A program made the position numbers and the translations under genes. Shown one piece after another: positions 40,479-51,097 of a stretch of 64,000 nucleotides of DNA (position 1 is its first letter; the number at the start of each line of letters is the position of its first letter). This stretch comes from Nocardioides sp. IC4_145 (GTDB taxonomy: Bacteria; Actinomycetota; Actinomycetes; Propionibacteriales; Nocardioidaceae). The DNA is taken from contig NZ_JAANMS010000002.1 in assembly GCF_011250565.1 (NCBI RefSeq), positions 124,001 to 188,000 of the forward strand. Reading direction: 5' to 3'. The notes under the pieces were generated by a model. That model was not told the DNA's origin, ran no database searches, and saw nothing but the letters and a program-made list of their open reading frames with translations.

Positions 40479-41902
40479 GGGCGGCCTCCGGGGATCCAGG
40501 TGGGCGGGGGGCCGGTGGGGCCGCCGGGCGTCGGTACGCCGGCGGGCAGGGTGAGCACGAGCCGTGCGCCACCGGCGGGGGACTCCGCGACGTCGACCCG
40601 CCCCGCGTGGCGGTCGGCGACCTGGCGGACGATGGAGAGGCCCAGGCCGGAGCCGGGCATGCCGCGGGACTCGTCGGCCCGCCAGAACCGGTCGAACACG
40701 TGGCCGCGGTCCTCCTCGGCGATGCCCGGCCCCTCGTCGTCGACGGTCAGCACGCCGTCGACCAGCCGGACCGTGACCGTGCCGCCGGGCGGGCTCCACT
40801 TGGCGGCGTTGTCGAGCAGGTTGGTCACCGCGCGCTCGAGCGCTGCCGAGTCGCCCACGACCTCGTGCGGCTCGACGGCGGTGTCGAAGACGAGGCCGGG
40901 CGCGCGGCGGCGTACGCGCGAGAGCGCCTGGTCGACGACCTCGGCCAGGTCGACGGGGGCGACCAGGTGGGCGGCCGGCTCGTCGCGGGAGAGCTCCATG
41001 AGGTCGCCGATGAGGGTGGTCAGCTCCTCGATCTGGGCGCGGACGTCGTCGAGGAGCTCGGCGCGGGCGCCCTCGGGGAGCGCCGCGGCGCCGGGGGTGT
41101 CGGCCTGCGTGTCGGCCTGGGTGAGCAGTTCGATGTTGGTGCGCAGCGAGGTCAGCGGCGTGCGCAGCTCGTGGCCGGCGTCGGCGACGAGCTGGCGCTG
41201 CCGGTCGCGGGAGGCGGCGAGGGCGGTGAGCATCTCGTTGAAGGCGGCGGCCAGGCGGGCGACCTCGTCGTCGCCCTCGACGCGGATCGGGGTGAGGTCC
41301 TCGGTGCGGGCGATCGCCTCGACGTCGGTGGTCAACCGCCGGACGGGCCGCAGGCCGTTGCGGGCGACCGCCCAGCCCGCGGCTCCCGCGGCGGCCACGC
41401 CGAGCAGCCCGAAGAGCAGCATGACGACCCCGAGCCGGGCCAGCACCTGCTTCTGCGGCTCCAGCGACTGCGCCACGACGAGGGCCTGGCCCGGGGTGGC
41501 GACCGGCACGCTCACGACGCGGTAGTCGGTGCCGCCGGCCGCGATGGTGCGGATGCTGAAGCGACGCTCCCGCTGCGCCACCGCGAACTCGGGCTCGCCG
41601 ATGTAGAGCCGCGGACCCTGGTCGGGGGTCATCACCTTGCCGTCGGGGTAGACGAACGCCACCCGGATGTCGCCCGCACCGAGCATCCACGACGGGATCT
41701 CCAGGCGGGTGCTGAGCTGGGAGAGCGCCGAGGTCCGGGCCGCCTGCTGGGCGCGGTCGAGCAGGGAGTTGTCGAGGGTCGACTGCATCTGCACCCGCAC
41801 CGTCACGAACGCGCCGGCCGCCACGAACGCCACGGCCAGGCCGACCGCGATGGTGGTGAGGAGGGTGACCCGGCCGGCGAGCGAGCGCAGCAGCCGGCTC
41901 AT
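40475..41902 (-). CDS. Sensor histidine kinase, MprB-like
   Basis: A 475-residue membrane kinase: first TM about 10-35, extracellular sensor about 36-160, second TM about 165-187, HAMP about 188-240, phosphoacceptor [10 protein letters not shown] near 250, then catalytic domain with N box [14 protein letters not shown] and GSGLGLSIV. This matches MprB, the envelope-stress kinase of mycobacteria. It is translationally coupled to the response regulator (ATGA) and to the DUF3558 lipoprotein (GTGA). Confidence 0.92.
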   Translation of the reverse strand: MSRLLRSLAGRVTLLTTIAVGLAVAFVAAGAFVTVRVQMQSTLDNSLLDRAQQAARTSALSQLSTRLEIPSWMLGAGDIRVAFVYPDGKVMTPDQGPRLYIGEPEFAVAQRERRFSIRTIAAGGTDYRVVSVPVATPGQALVVAQSLEPQKQVLARLGVVMLLFGLLGVAAAGAAGWAVARNGLRPVRRLTTDVEAIARTEDLTPIRVEGDDEVARLAAAFNEMLTALAASRDRQRQLVADAGHELRTPLTSLRTNIELLTQADTQADTPGAAALPEGARAELLDDVRAQIEELTTLIGDLMELSRDEPAAHLVAPVDLAEVVDQALSRVRRRAPGLVFDTAVEPHEVVGDSAALERAVTNLLDNAAKWSPPGGTVTVRLVDGVLTVDDEGPGIAEEDRGHVFDRFWRADESRGMPGSGLGLSIVRQVADRHAGRVDVAESPAGGARLVLTLPAGVPTPGGPTGPPPTWIPGGRP

Positions 41903-42597
41903 GCTTCCTTCAGCACGTAGCCCACACCGCGCACGGTGTGGATCAGCCGCGGCTCGCCCTCCGCCTCGGTCTTGCGGCGCAGGTACCCGACGTACACCTC
42001 GAGCGAGTTGGCTGTCGTCGGGAAGTCGTAGCCCCAGACCTCCTCGAGGATGAACGAGCGCTCCAGCACGCGGCGCGGGCGGCGCAGGAACATCTCCAGC
42101 AGCGTGAACTCCGTGCGCGTCAGCTCGATCAGGCGCTCGCCGCGCCGGACCTCGCGGGTCGCCACGTCCATGGAGAGGTCGGAGAACGACAGCACCTCGT
42201 CCGGCGCGTCCTCGGCCGGCACCACCCGGCGCAGCAGGGCGCGCAGCCGCGCGAGCAGCTCGGCCAGCGCGAACGGCTTGGTCAGGTAGTCGTCCGCCCC
42301 CGCGTCCAGGCCCTCCACCCGGTCGCCGACGGCGTCGCGGGCGGTCAGGACGAGGACGGGTACGTCGTTGCCCGCCGCGCGCAGCGCCCGGGTCGCCTCG
42401 ATCCCGTCGAGCCGCGGCATCATCACGTCCATCACCACCACGTCGGGGGCGACCCTGCCGATCGCGGCCAGCGCCTCCGCGCCGTCGACGGCGACGTGCA
42501 CGTCGTACCCGTTGAACTCCAGCGACCGCCGCAGCGACTCCCGCACCGCCTTGTCGTCGTCGACGACGAGGGCGCGGGGCTTGGCGGACGCTGGCAC
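41899..42597 (-). CDS. OmpR-family response regulator, MprA-like
   Basis: A 232-residue DNA-binding regulator. Receiver domain with acidic pocket VDDD near 12-15, phosphoaspartate in [12 protein letters not shown] near 57, LTAR and TKPF; winged helix from about 135 ([45 protein letters not shown]). GTG start; CACCAT lies six bases upstream, a possible leaderless promoter. First gene of the three-gene two-component operon. Confidence 0.93.
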   Translation of the reverse strand: MPASAKPRALVVDDDKAVRESLRRSLEFNGYDVHVAVDGAEALAAIGRVAPDVVVMDVMMPRLDGIEATRALRAAGNDVPVLVLTARDAVGDRVEGLDAGADDYLTKPFALAELLARLRALLRRVVPAEDAPDEVLSFSDLSMDVATREVRRGERLIELTRTEFTLLEMFLRRPRRVLERSFILEEVWGYDFPTTANSLEVYVGYLRRKTEAEGEPRLIHTVRGVGYVLKEA

Positions 42598-42682
42598 GAC
42601 GACATGGTGCCAGTCGGTCCTGAGCCACCGCTGAGAAGCACTCCCGCGCAGCCACGGCTCCCCTGGGGTGGGCGGGTCGGCG

Positions 42683-43555
42683 TCAGCGGTAGCGGGCGGC
42701 GGCGGCCGCGGCGCGCGCGCCGTACCCGCCGCCGAAGAGGCACGCGTGCACGAGCAGCGGGAAGAGCTGGTGCAGCGCGAGCCGGTCGGCCCAGCCGTCG
42801 GCGAGCGGGGCGGCCTCGGCGTACGCCTCGAGCACCTTGGGCAGGTGCGGCAGCCCGAACAGCGAGAGCATCGCGAGGTCCGCCTCGCGGTGCCCGCCGT
42901 ACGCCGCGGGGTCGACGAGGTGGACGCGGTCGACGCCCCAGACCACGTTGCCGTTCCACAGGTCGCCGTGCAGCCGGGCCGGGCCCTCCTCGGGCAGCAG
43001 CGACGGCAGCCGGCCGATGACCGACTCGACCGTCGTCGCCTGCTCGGGGGTCACCGCGCCGCGGTCGCGGGCGAGCTTGAGGTAGGGCAGCACCCGCCGG
43101 ACGGCGAAGAACTCCGCCCAGGTCGGCGCCGCCCGGTTCGGCAGCGGGAGCCGGGCGATGTAGCCGTCGCGGTGCTTGCCGTCCGGGCCCGCGCCGTACG
43201 CCGCGGCGCCGGCGGCGTGGGTCGCGGCCAGCGCCCGGCCCAGCTCGGCGGCCGCCTCCGCGGTCTGCTTGCCCGGCTCGACCCAGCGGACCACGAGGCA
43301 CTCGGCGTCGACGGCCAGCACCTCCGCGACGGCGGCCCCTCCCTCGGCGGCCGCCAGCCAGCGCAGCCCGCGCGCCTCGGTCTCGAAGAAGTCGGCCGGC
43401 GCGTGCGGCATCGTCTTCATCAGGGCGGTGGTGCCGTCGCTGAGCCGCAGCTTGGTCGCGGTTGCGGTGTCGCCACCCGCGACGGGGGCCGTGGCCACCA
43501 CCGCGGCGCCGAGGAGCTCCTCGGCGCGGCGGGCGACCAGCGGCTGGCGGGCCAT
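42683..43555 (-). CDS. Fructosamine kinase family protein
   Basis: A 290-residue kinase that phosphorylates ketosamine (glycated) amines or proteins so that they break down spontaneously, a form of deglycation. Protein-kinase-like motifs: ALMKTMP lysine near 45, [11 protein letters not shown] catalytic loop near 195, and [18 protein letters not shown] (metal-binding DPA) near 213. Start ATG one base after the stop of the tyrosine phosphatase gene upstream. Length matches the bacterial family. Confidence 0.9.
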   Translation of the reverse strand: MARQPLVARRAEELLGAAVVATAPVAGGDTATATKLRLSDGTTALMKTMPHAPADFFETEARGLRWLAAAEGGAAVAEVLAVDAECLVVRWVEPGKQTAEAAAELGRALAATHAAGAAAYGAGPDGKHRDGYIARLPLPNRAAPTWAEFFAVRRVLPYLKLARDRGAVTPEQATTVESVIGRLPSLLPEEGPARLHGDLWNGNVVWGVDRVHLVDPAAYGGHREADLAMLSLFGLPHLPKVLEAYAEAAPLADGWADRLALHQLFPLLVHACLFGGGYGARAAAAAARYR

Positions 43556-43556
43556 G

Positions 43557-44066
43557 TCAGGGGCGGCCCAGCAGGCGCTGGAGGGCCGCGGTGATCGCGT
43601 CGGCGGTCCGCTCCACCATGTCCAGCACCTCCTCGAAGCCGTCGTCGCCACCGTAGTACGGGTCCGGTACCTCGCTGCCCGGGGCGACCGGGTCCAGGTC
43701 GCGGAAGAGCCGGACGCGCTCGGAGGCGCCGCCGACGTCGGCGAGGTTCGAGCGGTCCATCGCCAGCACGAGGTCGTGCTCGTCCAGCCACGTCGGCGCG
43801 AACTGCTGCGCGCGGTGCCGCGTCGCGTCGTACCCGGCCGCGGCCAGCGTGGCCGCCGCCCGCTCGTCCATCGGGTTGCCGACGTGCCAGCCGCCGGTGC
43901 CGGAGCTGACGACGCGGACCCGGCCGGCCAGGCCGGCCCCCTCGAGGCGGGCGGAGAGGACCACGTCGGCCATGGGGGAGCGGCAGATGTTGCCCAGGCA
44001 CACCAGGGCGACCGAGTAGCGACCGGGCGTGCGCGGGGCGGGCAGCACGGTCTCGGCCGTCGTCAT
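43557..44066 (-). CDS. Low-molecular-weight protein tyrosine phosphatase
   Basis: A 169-residue cytosolic phosphatase. P-loop CLGNICRSP with nucleophile C23 and R29; the general acid is in DPYYGGDDGF near 136. These enzymes act on tyrosine kinases of polysaccharide export or arginine phosphate. It has about ten more N-terminal residues than usual. ATG start overlaps the stop of the holin-fold gene (ATGA); the fructosamine kinase gene follows after one base. Confidence 0.92.
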   Translation of the reverse strand: MTTAETVLPAPRTPGRYSVALVCLGNICRSPMADVVLSARLEGAGLAGRVRVVSSGTGGWHVGNPMDERAAATLAAAGYDATRHRAQQFAPTWLDEHDLVLAMDRSNLADVGGASERVRLFRDLDPVAPGSEVPDPYYGGDDGFEEVLDMVERTADAITAALQRLLGRP

Positions 44067-44455
44067 CGACGGTCGTCCCCGATGAGCCGGTCGACGATCC
44101 AGGTCATGACGGTGATGACGACGGCGCCGAGCACCGCCGCCCAGAAGCCGTCGACCCGGAAGCCGAGGTCGAGCTGCTCGGCCAGCCAGCCGGTGAGCGC
44201 GAGCATCGCGGCATTGATGACCAGCAGGAACAGGCCGAGCGTGACGACGATGAACGGGATCGACAGGACCGTCAGCACCGGCTTCACGAACGACGTGACC
44301 ACGCCGAGGATCAACGCCACGACCAGCAGCGTCGGCCACTTGTGCTCGAGCTCGGCGGTGCCGCTCGAGGGGCCGGTGAACCGCACGCCGTCGACGAGCC
44401 ACGCCGCCGTCGCGAGGGCGACCGCGTTGGTCAGGAGCCAGGAGAGGAAGCGCAC
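44063..44455 (-). CDS. Four-TM membrane protein, phage-holin-4 (DUF/Pfam PF04020-type) family
   Basis: A 130-residue protein with four hydrophobic segments (about 4-21, 43-60, 64-88, 101-121), pattern RFLSWLLTNAVALATAAWLVDG and LGVVTSFVKPVL in the first half, typical of the YvlD/phage holin family of small cell-envelope proteins. The family name is misleading; members are ordinary bacterial membrane proteins of unknown function and no prophage is present. GTG start, six bases after the GntR gene end. Confidence 0.85.
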   Translation of the reverse strand: MRFLSWLLTNAVALATAAWLVDGVRFTGPSSGTAELEHKWPTLLVVALILGVVTSFVKPVLTVLSIPFIVVTLGLFLLVINAAMLALTGWLAEQLDLGFRVDGFWAAVLGAVVITVMTWIVDRLIGDDRR

Positions 44456-44460
44456 GCGGC

Positions 44461-45168
44461 TCAGTCTCCCAGGCGGGTGTCCTCAGGCCCCGGCGCGTCC
44501 TCCAGGCCCAGCGCCTCGATGATCGCCCCCTCCGCGTCGGCGAGGTGCCGGTCGAGGAAGGCCGACGCGCCGGGGAGGTCGCCGGCCTCGAGGAGGTCGA
44601 GCAGCGCCTGGTGGGAGTCGGCCTGGTCGTGGGCGTTGCGACGGATCCGGTCGACCTGCGCCAGGGCCAGCTTGAGCTCGGTGACCAGCTGCTCGGCCAT
44701 GTGCACCAGCCGCGGGGAGCCGGTGAGGCCGACGAGGGAGACGTGGAAGGCGAGGTGGCGCTCGTTCAGCAGCTGGTACGACGCGCCGTCCGCCATCGCG
44801 GTCGTGTAGGCCACGAGCGTCGTCCGCACGCGGTCCCGCAGCGCCTCGTCGGCCTCGGCCCAGCGGCGTACGCCCGCTCCCTCGAGGACCGCCCGGGCCC
44901 GGCACACGTCGCGGACCGAGTCGGGGTCCGGGCTCGTCACGCTCACGCCGCGATGGGGCTCGCGGGTGGCTAGGCCCTCGGCGACCAGCAGCGTGAGCGC
45001 CTCGCGCACGGTAGGTCGGGAGACGCCGAGCGACGAGGCCAGCGCCACCTCGCGCAGGGCCGTGCCGCTCTCCAGCTCGCCCTCGAAGACCGCGCGGCGC
45101 AGCTCCTGGGCGACCCGGTCGACGGTCGAGGAGTGGTCGAGGCTCAGCGTGCCGAACGGCTCGGACAT
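44461..45168 (-). CDS. GntR-family transcriptional regulator (FadR/FCD subgroup)
   Basis: About 235 residues: winged helix at about 8-75 (ELRRAVFEGELESGTALREV, LGVSRPTVREAL, HRGVSVTS) and an all-helical FCD ligand domain (HLAFHVSLVGLTGS, with metal-type histidines, ending SHQALLDLLEAGD). ATG 45168 has GGGAGGA eight bases upstream and is preferred to the ATG three codons earlier. Divergent from the dimethylargininase-like gene with a matching TNGTNNNACNA site between. Also starts the run of genes through holin, phosphatase and kinase. Confidence 0.92.
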   Translation of the reverse strand: MSEPFGTLSLDHSSTVDRVAQELRRAVFEGELESGTALREVALASSLGVSRPTVREALTLLVAEGLATREPHRGVSVTSPDPDSVRDVCRARAVLEGAGVRRWAEADEALRDRVRTTLVAYTTAMADGASYQLLNERHLAFHVSLVGLTGSPRLVHMAEQLVTELKLALAQVDRIRRNAHDQADSHQALLDLLEAGDLPGASAFLDRHLADAEGAIIEALGLEDAPGPEDTRLGD

Positions 45169-45237
45169 GCGTCCCATCCTCCCCCATGCGCGGCGACTTG
45201 TGCTCAGGAGCGGTGGTGCCCCACACTCGGCTCGGTC

Positions 45238-45256
45238 TTGTCAGGTTGTCTGACAA
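45238..45256. promoter_or_regulatory. GntR/FadR-type operator
   Basis: TTGTCTGACAA at 45246-45256 fits the FadR-subgroup consensus TNGTNNNACNA exactly and is part of a longer repeat, TTGTCAG-GTTGT-CTGACAA, starting at 45238. It lies between the divergent GntR and dimethylargininase-like genes, about 48 bases before the latter. Confidence 0.7.
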
Positions 45257-45303
45257 TCATTGATGGCCCCGGACCGGGCCGGAACGAACGGGGAGGTGCT
45301 CGG

Positions 45304-46197
45304 GTGGAGCAGCTGCAGTGGGGTCGTCACTACGTCGCGGTGGAGCCGACGCACTTCCGCGTCGACTACGTCATCAACCCGTTCATGGATCCCGCCGTCC
45401 AGCCGGACCCCGAACGGGCGATGGCGCAGTGGCGGGAGATGGTCGCGGTGCTCGAGCGGCTGGGCGCGACCGTCGACGTGCTGCCGCAGCGCCCGGACGC
45501 GCCGGACATGGTCTACGCGATGAACCTCGGCCTCGGCCTGGTCCGTGCGGACGGCTCGCGCCACGTCGTGCTGTCGCACATGCGGTACGCCGAGCGGCGG
45601 ATGGAGACGCTCACCGCGGCGCCGTGGTTCGCGGCGAGCGGGGCCACGACGTCGTACGTCGGTCGCGACGGCGTCGGCGCGCACCTCGAGGCGGGCGACG
45701 CGTTCGCCTTCCGCGGCGACCTGGTCGTCGGCCACGGGCCGCGCACCGAGGAGCTCGCGCTCAAGCACCTCGCGACGGAGCTGGGCGTGCGGGTGCGTGG
45801 CCTGCGGATCACCCACCCGGGGATGTACCACCTCGACCTGGCCTTCTGCCCGCTCGACGACCGCCGTGCCCTGGTCTGCCCGGCCGCCCTCGACGAGGCC
45901 TCCGCGGCGGCGCTGCTCGACCTGGTGCCCGAACCGCTCGTGGTGACCGAGGACGAGGCGCTCACGACGTTCTGCGCCAACTCGGTCGTCGTCGGCCGCA
46001 CGGTCGTCATGCCGGCCTGCCCGCCTCGGGTGCGCGCGCAGCTCGAGGAGTGGGGCTTCGAGGTGCTGCTCGTCGACGTCTCGGAGTTCCACAAGGGCGG
46101 CGGCTCGATCCGCTGCCTCACCAACCCCGTCGACCTCACCCTCGGCCGCGACCTGGCCGTCGTCCCCGGCGGCGAGGTGCTCCTCCCCACCAGCTGA
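45304..46197 (+). CDS. Dimethylargininase / amidinotransferase superfamily protein
   Basis: A 297-residue protein of the guanidino-modifying (GME) superfamily. Motifs: INPFMDP near the N-terminus, MVYAMNLGLG, GAHLEAGDAF, YHLDLAF with the catalytic histidine, TFCANSV, and nucleophile C271 in GGSIRCLTNP. Related actinobacterial genes sit next to ornithine aminotransferase; the likely reaction is removal of methylamines or urea from a substituted arginine, giving citrulline or ornithine. GTG start with GGGGAGG eight bases upstream. Under likely control of the adjacent GntR protein. Confidence 0.88.
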   Translation: MEQLQWGRHYVAVEPTHFRVDYVINPFMDPAVQPDPERAMAQWREMVAVLERLGATVDVLPQRPDAPDMVYAMNLGLGLVRADGSRHVVLSHMRYAERRMETLTAAPWFAASGATTSYVGRDGVGAHLEAGDAFAFRGDLVVGHGPRTEELALKHLATELGVRVRGLRITHPGMYHLDLAFCPLDDRRALVCPAALDEASAAALLDLVPEPLVVTEDEALTTFCANSVVVGRTVVMPACPPRVRAQLEEWGFEVLLVDVSEFHKGGGSIRCLTNPVDLTLGRDLAVVPGGEVLLPTS

Positions 46198-46243
46198 GGA
46201 CCTCGGTCGGGCGAGGAAGGCGCGGCGCGTCGAAGGCGGCGGG

Positions 46244-46366
46244 TCAGCGGCAGGTGGGGGTCGCGCAGCTCGTGGTGGTCAGCTCCGCCTGCGGCGCGTG
46301 GCCGACGGCCAGCACGGCGAGGCTGGTGAGCAGCAGGCCGAGGCCGAGGTTGCGGGCGACAAGCAC
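46244..46366 (-). CDS. Leaderless small membrane protein, 40 residues
   Basis: A 40-codon frame starting at GTG 46366, with TACGGT six bases upstream in the same leaderless layout as well-supported genes. It encodes one hydrophobic segment (about residues 5-25) and an outside tail with two cysteines (TTSCATPTCR). Longer in-frame extension is implausible. No homology is claimed. Its design (one TM, cysteine-pair end) resembles the 51-residue frame at 22859. Confidence 0.5.
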   Translation of the reverse strand: MLVARNLGLGLLLTSLAVLAVGHAPQAELTTTSCATPTCR

Positions 46367-46372
46367 GGAGCA

Positions 46373-46378
46373 ACCGTA
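46373..46378 (-). promoter_or_regulatory. Leaderless -10 element for the 40-residue gene
   Basis: TACGGT on the minus strand, six bases before GTG 46366. Confidence 0.5.
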
Positions 46379-46571
46379 GGCGCTGACCGGATCCGGGCGT
46401 GGCGGTTCACGCGAGGATCGTCCGTTCGGCGGCGCCGGACCACCCCGCTGGACGGTCGCTGGTCGTCGTCGAACGGGAACAACCCCCGTCCGGGGCCGCA
46501 TCGTCGCAGGTCGGCGTCCTCGGCGGGGCCGTTGCGCCCGTCCGTCGACGACGGGCCTCGGGTCGTCCGGC

Positions 46572-46577
46572 TAACGT
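46572..46577 (+). promoter_or_regulatory. Leaderless -10 element for the VanZ gene
   Basis: TAACGT, seven bases before GTG 46585. Confidence 0.55.
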
Positions 46578-46584
46578 CCCGCAC

Positions 46585-47139
46585 GTGTTCCCGGTCGGCG
46601 GCGTGGGCGTGATGCTCCTGGGCATCCTGCTGTCCGCGGGCGCCTGCCTGCTGCTCCACCTGGCGCTGCGCGGGCGGCTCGGGTCGTTCACGTCGGGCTC
46701 GGTCGCGGCGTTCCTGTGGTCGCTGACCATCATCGGCTTCATCACGCTCATCCCCGCCAACGGCGCGCCCGGGATCGTCCCCGCCGAGGGGCGGATGGAG
46801 ACCTGCTCCTGGGACATCGGCGGCCCGGCGCCCGATGGGTTCTGGATCTTCTCCGGCGGCCAGCGGCTGCTCAACACGGTGGTGTTCGTGCCCTCGGGTG
46901 CGCTGCTGGTGCTCGCCGCGGCCCGGCGCACGCGCGGCGCGTTCCTGGCCGCGCCGATCGGGCTGGCGTTCCTGGCGGCGTACTCCGTCGCCATCGAGGT
47001 CACCCAGCTCGTCCTGGCCCGCCTCGACCGCGCCTGCGACGTCACCGACGTCGTCGACAACGTGCTCGGTGCGGCGATCGGCGTCGGCATCGGGTTCCTG
47101 CTGGCGCTCGTCCTGCGGCCCTGGCGGCGGTCCGCCTAG
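46585..47139 (+). CDS. VanZ-like family membrane protein
   Basis: A 184-residue integral membrane protein with five hydrophobic segments and the VanZ signature NTVVFVPSGALLVL, SVAIEVTQLVLARLDRACDVTDVVDNVLGAAIG (Q and RxxDxxDxxxNxxG positions). VanZ proteins give low-level glycopeptide tolerance in some enterococci; most actinobacterial members have no known function. GTG start is leaderless. The -10 of the next gene overlaps its stop codon. Confidence 0.88.
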   Translation: MFPVGGVGVMLLGILLSAGACLLLHLALRGRLGSFTSGSVAAFLWSLTIIGFITLIPANGAPGIVPAEGRMETCSWDIGGPAPDGFWIFSGGQRLLNTVVFVPSGALLVLAAARRTRGAFLAAPIGLAFLAAYSVAIEVTQLVLARLDRACDVTDVVDNVLGAAIGVGIGFLLALVLRPWRRSA

Positions 47140-47142
47140 CCT
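47137..47142 (+). promoter_or_regulatory. Leaderless -10 element for the HisC-like gene
   Basis: TAGCCT, seven bases before GTG 47150; its TAG is the stop codon of the VanZ gene. Confidence 0.55.
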
Positions 47143-47149
47143 GACCCCC

Positions 47150-48220
47150 GTGAGCAGCCCGCAGCCCCGCCCGAACGTCGCCGACATCCCGCCGTACGTC
47201 GCCGGGAAGCCGCCGACGGTGCGGCCGGGGATGGTGTCCTACAAGCTCTCCAGCAACGAGAACCCCTACCCGCCGCTGCCGGGCGTCGTCGAGGCCGTGC
47301 AGGACGCGGTCGGCCAGATGAACCGCTACCCCGACATGGGCTCGGCCTCCCTCTACGCCAAGCTCGCGGAGACCTTCGACGTGCCGGCCGACCACCTGTC
47401 GGTGGCGACGGGGTCGGTGGGGCTGATCTACCAGCTGGTGCAGGCCTTCTGCGACCCCGGCGACGAGGTCGTCTTCGCGTGGCGCTCCTTCGAGGCCTAC
47501 CCGATCGCGGTGACGGCGGCCGGCGCGACCAGCGTGCGGGTGCCGGTGCTACCCGACGGCCGCCACGACCTCGATGCGATGGCGGCCGCGGTGACGGACC
47601 GCACCAGGATCGTGCTGGTCTGCACGCCGAACAACCCGACCGGGCCGGCGGTGACCCAGGCCGAGGTCGACGCGTTCCTCGCGAAGGTGCCGGAGCACGT
47701 GCTGGTCGTCGTGGACGAGGCCTACGTGGAGTTCGTGCGGATGGCCGACCCGGTCGACGGCATCGCGACGTACCGCCGCCACGCCAACGTCGTCCTCTCC
47801 CGCACCTTCTCCAAGGCCTACGGGCTCGCCGGCTTCCGCGTGGGGTACGCCGTGGGGCCGGCGCCGATCGCCGCCGCGCTGCGGGCGGTGTCCCTGCCGT
47901 TCGGGGTCTCGACGGTGGCGCAGGCCGCTGCGATCGCGAGCCTGGAACGCCGCGAGGAGCTGCTCGAGCGGGTGGAGGCGCTGGTCGCCGAGCGGACCCG
48001 CGTGGTCGACGGCCTGCGGGAGCGCGGGTGGGCGGTGCCGGAGGCGCAGGGCAACTTCGTCTGGTTCGGGCTGGGCGCGCGTACGGCCGACTTCGCGCTG
48101 GCCGCGGACGAGCTCGGCATCGTCGTCCGCCCCTTCGCGGGGGAGGGTGCGCGGGTGTCGATCGGCGAGCCCGAGGCCAACGACCGGCTCCTCGATCTCG
48201 CGACCACGTTCCCGCACTGA
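47150..48220 (+). CDS. hisC: Histidinol-phosphate / aromatic aminotransferase (fold type I)
   Basis: A 356-residue PLP aminotransferase of the HisC/Pat group. Seen: KLSSNENPYPP, the LATGSVGLIYQL cofactor loop, VCTPNNPTGPAVT near 160, VVDEAYVEF near 188 and RTFSKAYGLAGFRVGYA with PLP lysine near 223. A stand-alone copy away from the his operon is more likely to be the aromatic amino acid aminotransferase variant (Pat) than the histidine enzyme, so the symbol is tentative. Leaderless GTG start. Confidence 0.85.
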   Translation: MSSPQPRPNVADIPPYVAGKPPTVRPGMVSYKLSSNENPYPPLPGVVEAVQDAVGQMNRYPDMGSASLYAKLAETFDVPADHLSVATGSVGLIYQLVQAFCDPGDEVVFAWRSFEAYPIAVTAAGATSVRVPVLPDGRHDLDAMAAAVTDRTRIVLVCTPNNPTGPAVTQAEVDAFLAKVPEHVLVVVDEAYVEFVRMADPVDGIATYRRHANVVLSRTFSKAYGLAGFRVGYAVGPAPIAAALRAVSLPFGVSTVAQAAAIASLERREELLERVEALVAERTRVVDGLRERGWAVPEAQGNFVWFGLGARTADFALAADELGIVVRPFAGEGARVSIGEPEANDRLLDLATTFPH

Positions 48221-48224
48221 CACC

Positions 48225-48298
48225 ATGGGGCCCACCATGGGACCCGCCCCACGCGTCGGTCCCGACGTGCGACACCGCAACCCGAACGGAACCACCTC

Positions 48299-48302
<4 letters not shown>
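48225..48302 (+). CDS. Possible 25-codon leader ORF coupled to RNase J
   Basis: ATG at 48225, four bases after the aminotransferase stop, opens a 25-codon frame (begins MGPTMGPAPR) whose TGA overlaps the GTG start of the RNase J gene (GTGA at 48299-48302). RNase J itself has no good ribosome site, so translational coupling through this frame is plausible. A 9-base direct repeat CACCATGGG (48221 and 48233) surrounds two in-frame ATGs. It may instead be chance. Confidence 0.35.
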
Positions 48303-49984
<1,682 letters not shown>

Positions 49985-50007
49985 CCCGGGCCCGAGCCGG
50001 GCCCGGG
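49985..50007 (+). terminator. Hairpin after RNase J
   Basis: CCCGGGCCCG-AGC-CGGGCCCGGG: ten perfect pairs with a three-base loop, starting right after the stop codon. Confidence 0.75.
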
Positions 50008-50046
50008 CCGGGCCCGGCGGGGGACGGCGCTGGTTGAGCCTTCACC

Positions 50047-50052
50047 TACGCT
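50047..50052 (+). promoter_or_regulatory. Leaderless -10 element for the 50059 gene
   Basis: TACGCT, six bases before ATG 50059. Confidence 0.6.
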
Positions 50053-50058
50053 GGGGGA

Positions 50059-51081
50059 ATGGCGCCTGACGAGAACGACGCGGCCGACGACAAGCCGACG
50101 TACACCGAGAAGGGCAAGGCGTTCGACCGGGACATGTCCTACATCCCGGACCGGATCACCAAGGTCGTCGACGGCGCGCCCCGCCGACCCGAGCACGGCC
50201 CGGTCGAGGGTGAGCTGTGGCCGGTCGAGCCCGGCCGCTACCGCCTCGTCGCGGCCAAGGCCTGCCCGTGGGCGAATCGCTCGATCATCGTGCGCCGCCT
50301 GCTCGGCCTCGAGGACGTCATCTCCCTCGGCATGCCCGGCCCGACGCACGACAAGCGCAGCTGGACCTTCGACCTCGACCCCGACGGCAAGGACCCGGTG
50401 CTCGGGATCGAGCGGCTCCAGGAGGCCTACCTCACCCGCTTCCCCGACTACCCCAAGGGCATCACGGTGCCCGCGGTGGTCGAGGTCGAGAGCGGGAAGG
50501 TCGTGACCAACGACTTCCCGTGGATCACCCATGACCTGTTCTCCGAGTGGCGCGACCACCACCGCCCCGGTGCCCCCGACCTCTGGCCGGACGACGTCCG
50601 CGACGAGATGGAGGCCGTGATGAAGCGGATCTTCACCGAGGTCAACAACGGCGTCTACCGCTGCGGGTTCGCCGGCTCCCAGGAGGCGTACGACGACGCC
50701 TACGACCGGCTCTGGACCGCGATGGACTGGCTCGAGGAGCGCCTCGCCGACCGCCGCTTCCTCATGGGCGACACCGTCACCGAGGCCGACGTCCGGCTGT
50801 TCACGACGCTGGCCCGCTTCGACGCGGTCTACCACGGCCACTTCAAGTGCAACCGCAACAAGCTCAGCGAGATGCCGGTGCTGTGGGCCTATGCCCGCGA
50901 CCTGTTCCAGATGCCGGGCTTCGGCGAGACGATCGACTTCGACCAGATCAAGGCGCACTACTACGTCGTCCACACCGACATCAATCCCACCGGCATCGTG
51001 CCGAAGGGGCCCGACCCGGACGCGTGGCTGACCCCGCACGGCCGTGAGGCGCTCGGCGGGGAGCCGATCCGCCCCTGGTGA
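50059..51081 (+). CDS. Glutathionyl-hydroquinone reductase-like (GST omega/xi, EcM4 type) protein
   Basis: A 340-residue member of the YqjG/PcpF/ECM4 group. The active-site cysteine is in KACPWANR near residue 72; the GST C-terminal domain has WLEERLADRRFLMGDTVTEADVRLF near 250. Classic members reduce glutathionyl- or mycothiolyl-hydroquinones; actinobacteria make mycothiol instead of glutathione, so mycothiol is the likely partner (inference). Leaderless ATG start. Monocistronic, after RNase J. Confidence 0.9.
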   Translation: MAPDENDAADDKPTYTEKGKAFDRDMSYIPDRITKVVDGAPRRPEHGPVEGELWPVEPGRYRLVAAKACPWANRSIIVRRLLGLEDVISLGMPGPTHDKRSWTFDLDPDGKDPVLGIERLQEAYLTRFPDYPKGITVPAVVEVESGKVVTNDFPWITHDLFSEWRDHHRPGAPDLWPDDVRDEMEAVMKRIFTEVNNGVYRCGFAGSQEAYDDAYDRLWTAMDWLEERLADRRFLMGDTVTEADVRLFTTLARFDAVYHGHFKCNRNKLSEMPVLWAYARDLFQMPGFGETIDFDQIKAHYYVVHTDINPTGIVPKGPDPDAWLTPHGREALGGEPIRPW

Positions 51082-51097
51082 CCGCCCGCGGGGCAGG

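Noticed and set aside
44063-44455. Phage holin family protein as a sign of prophage
   Set aside because: No phage structural, integrase or lysin genes nearby; the family is common in bacterial chromosomes.
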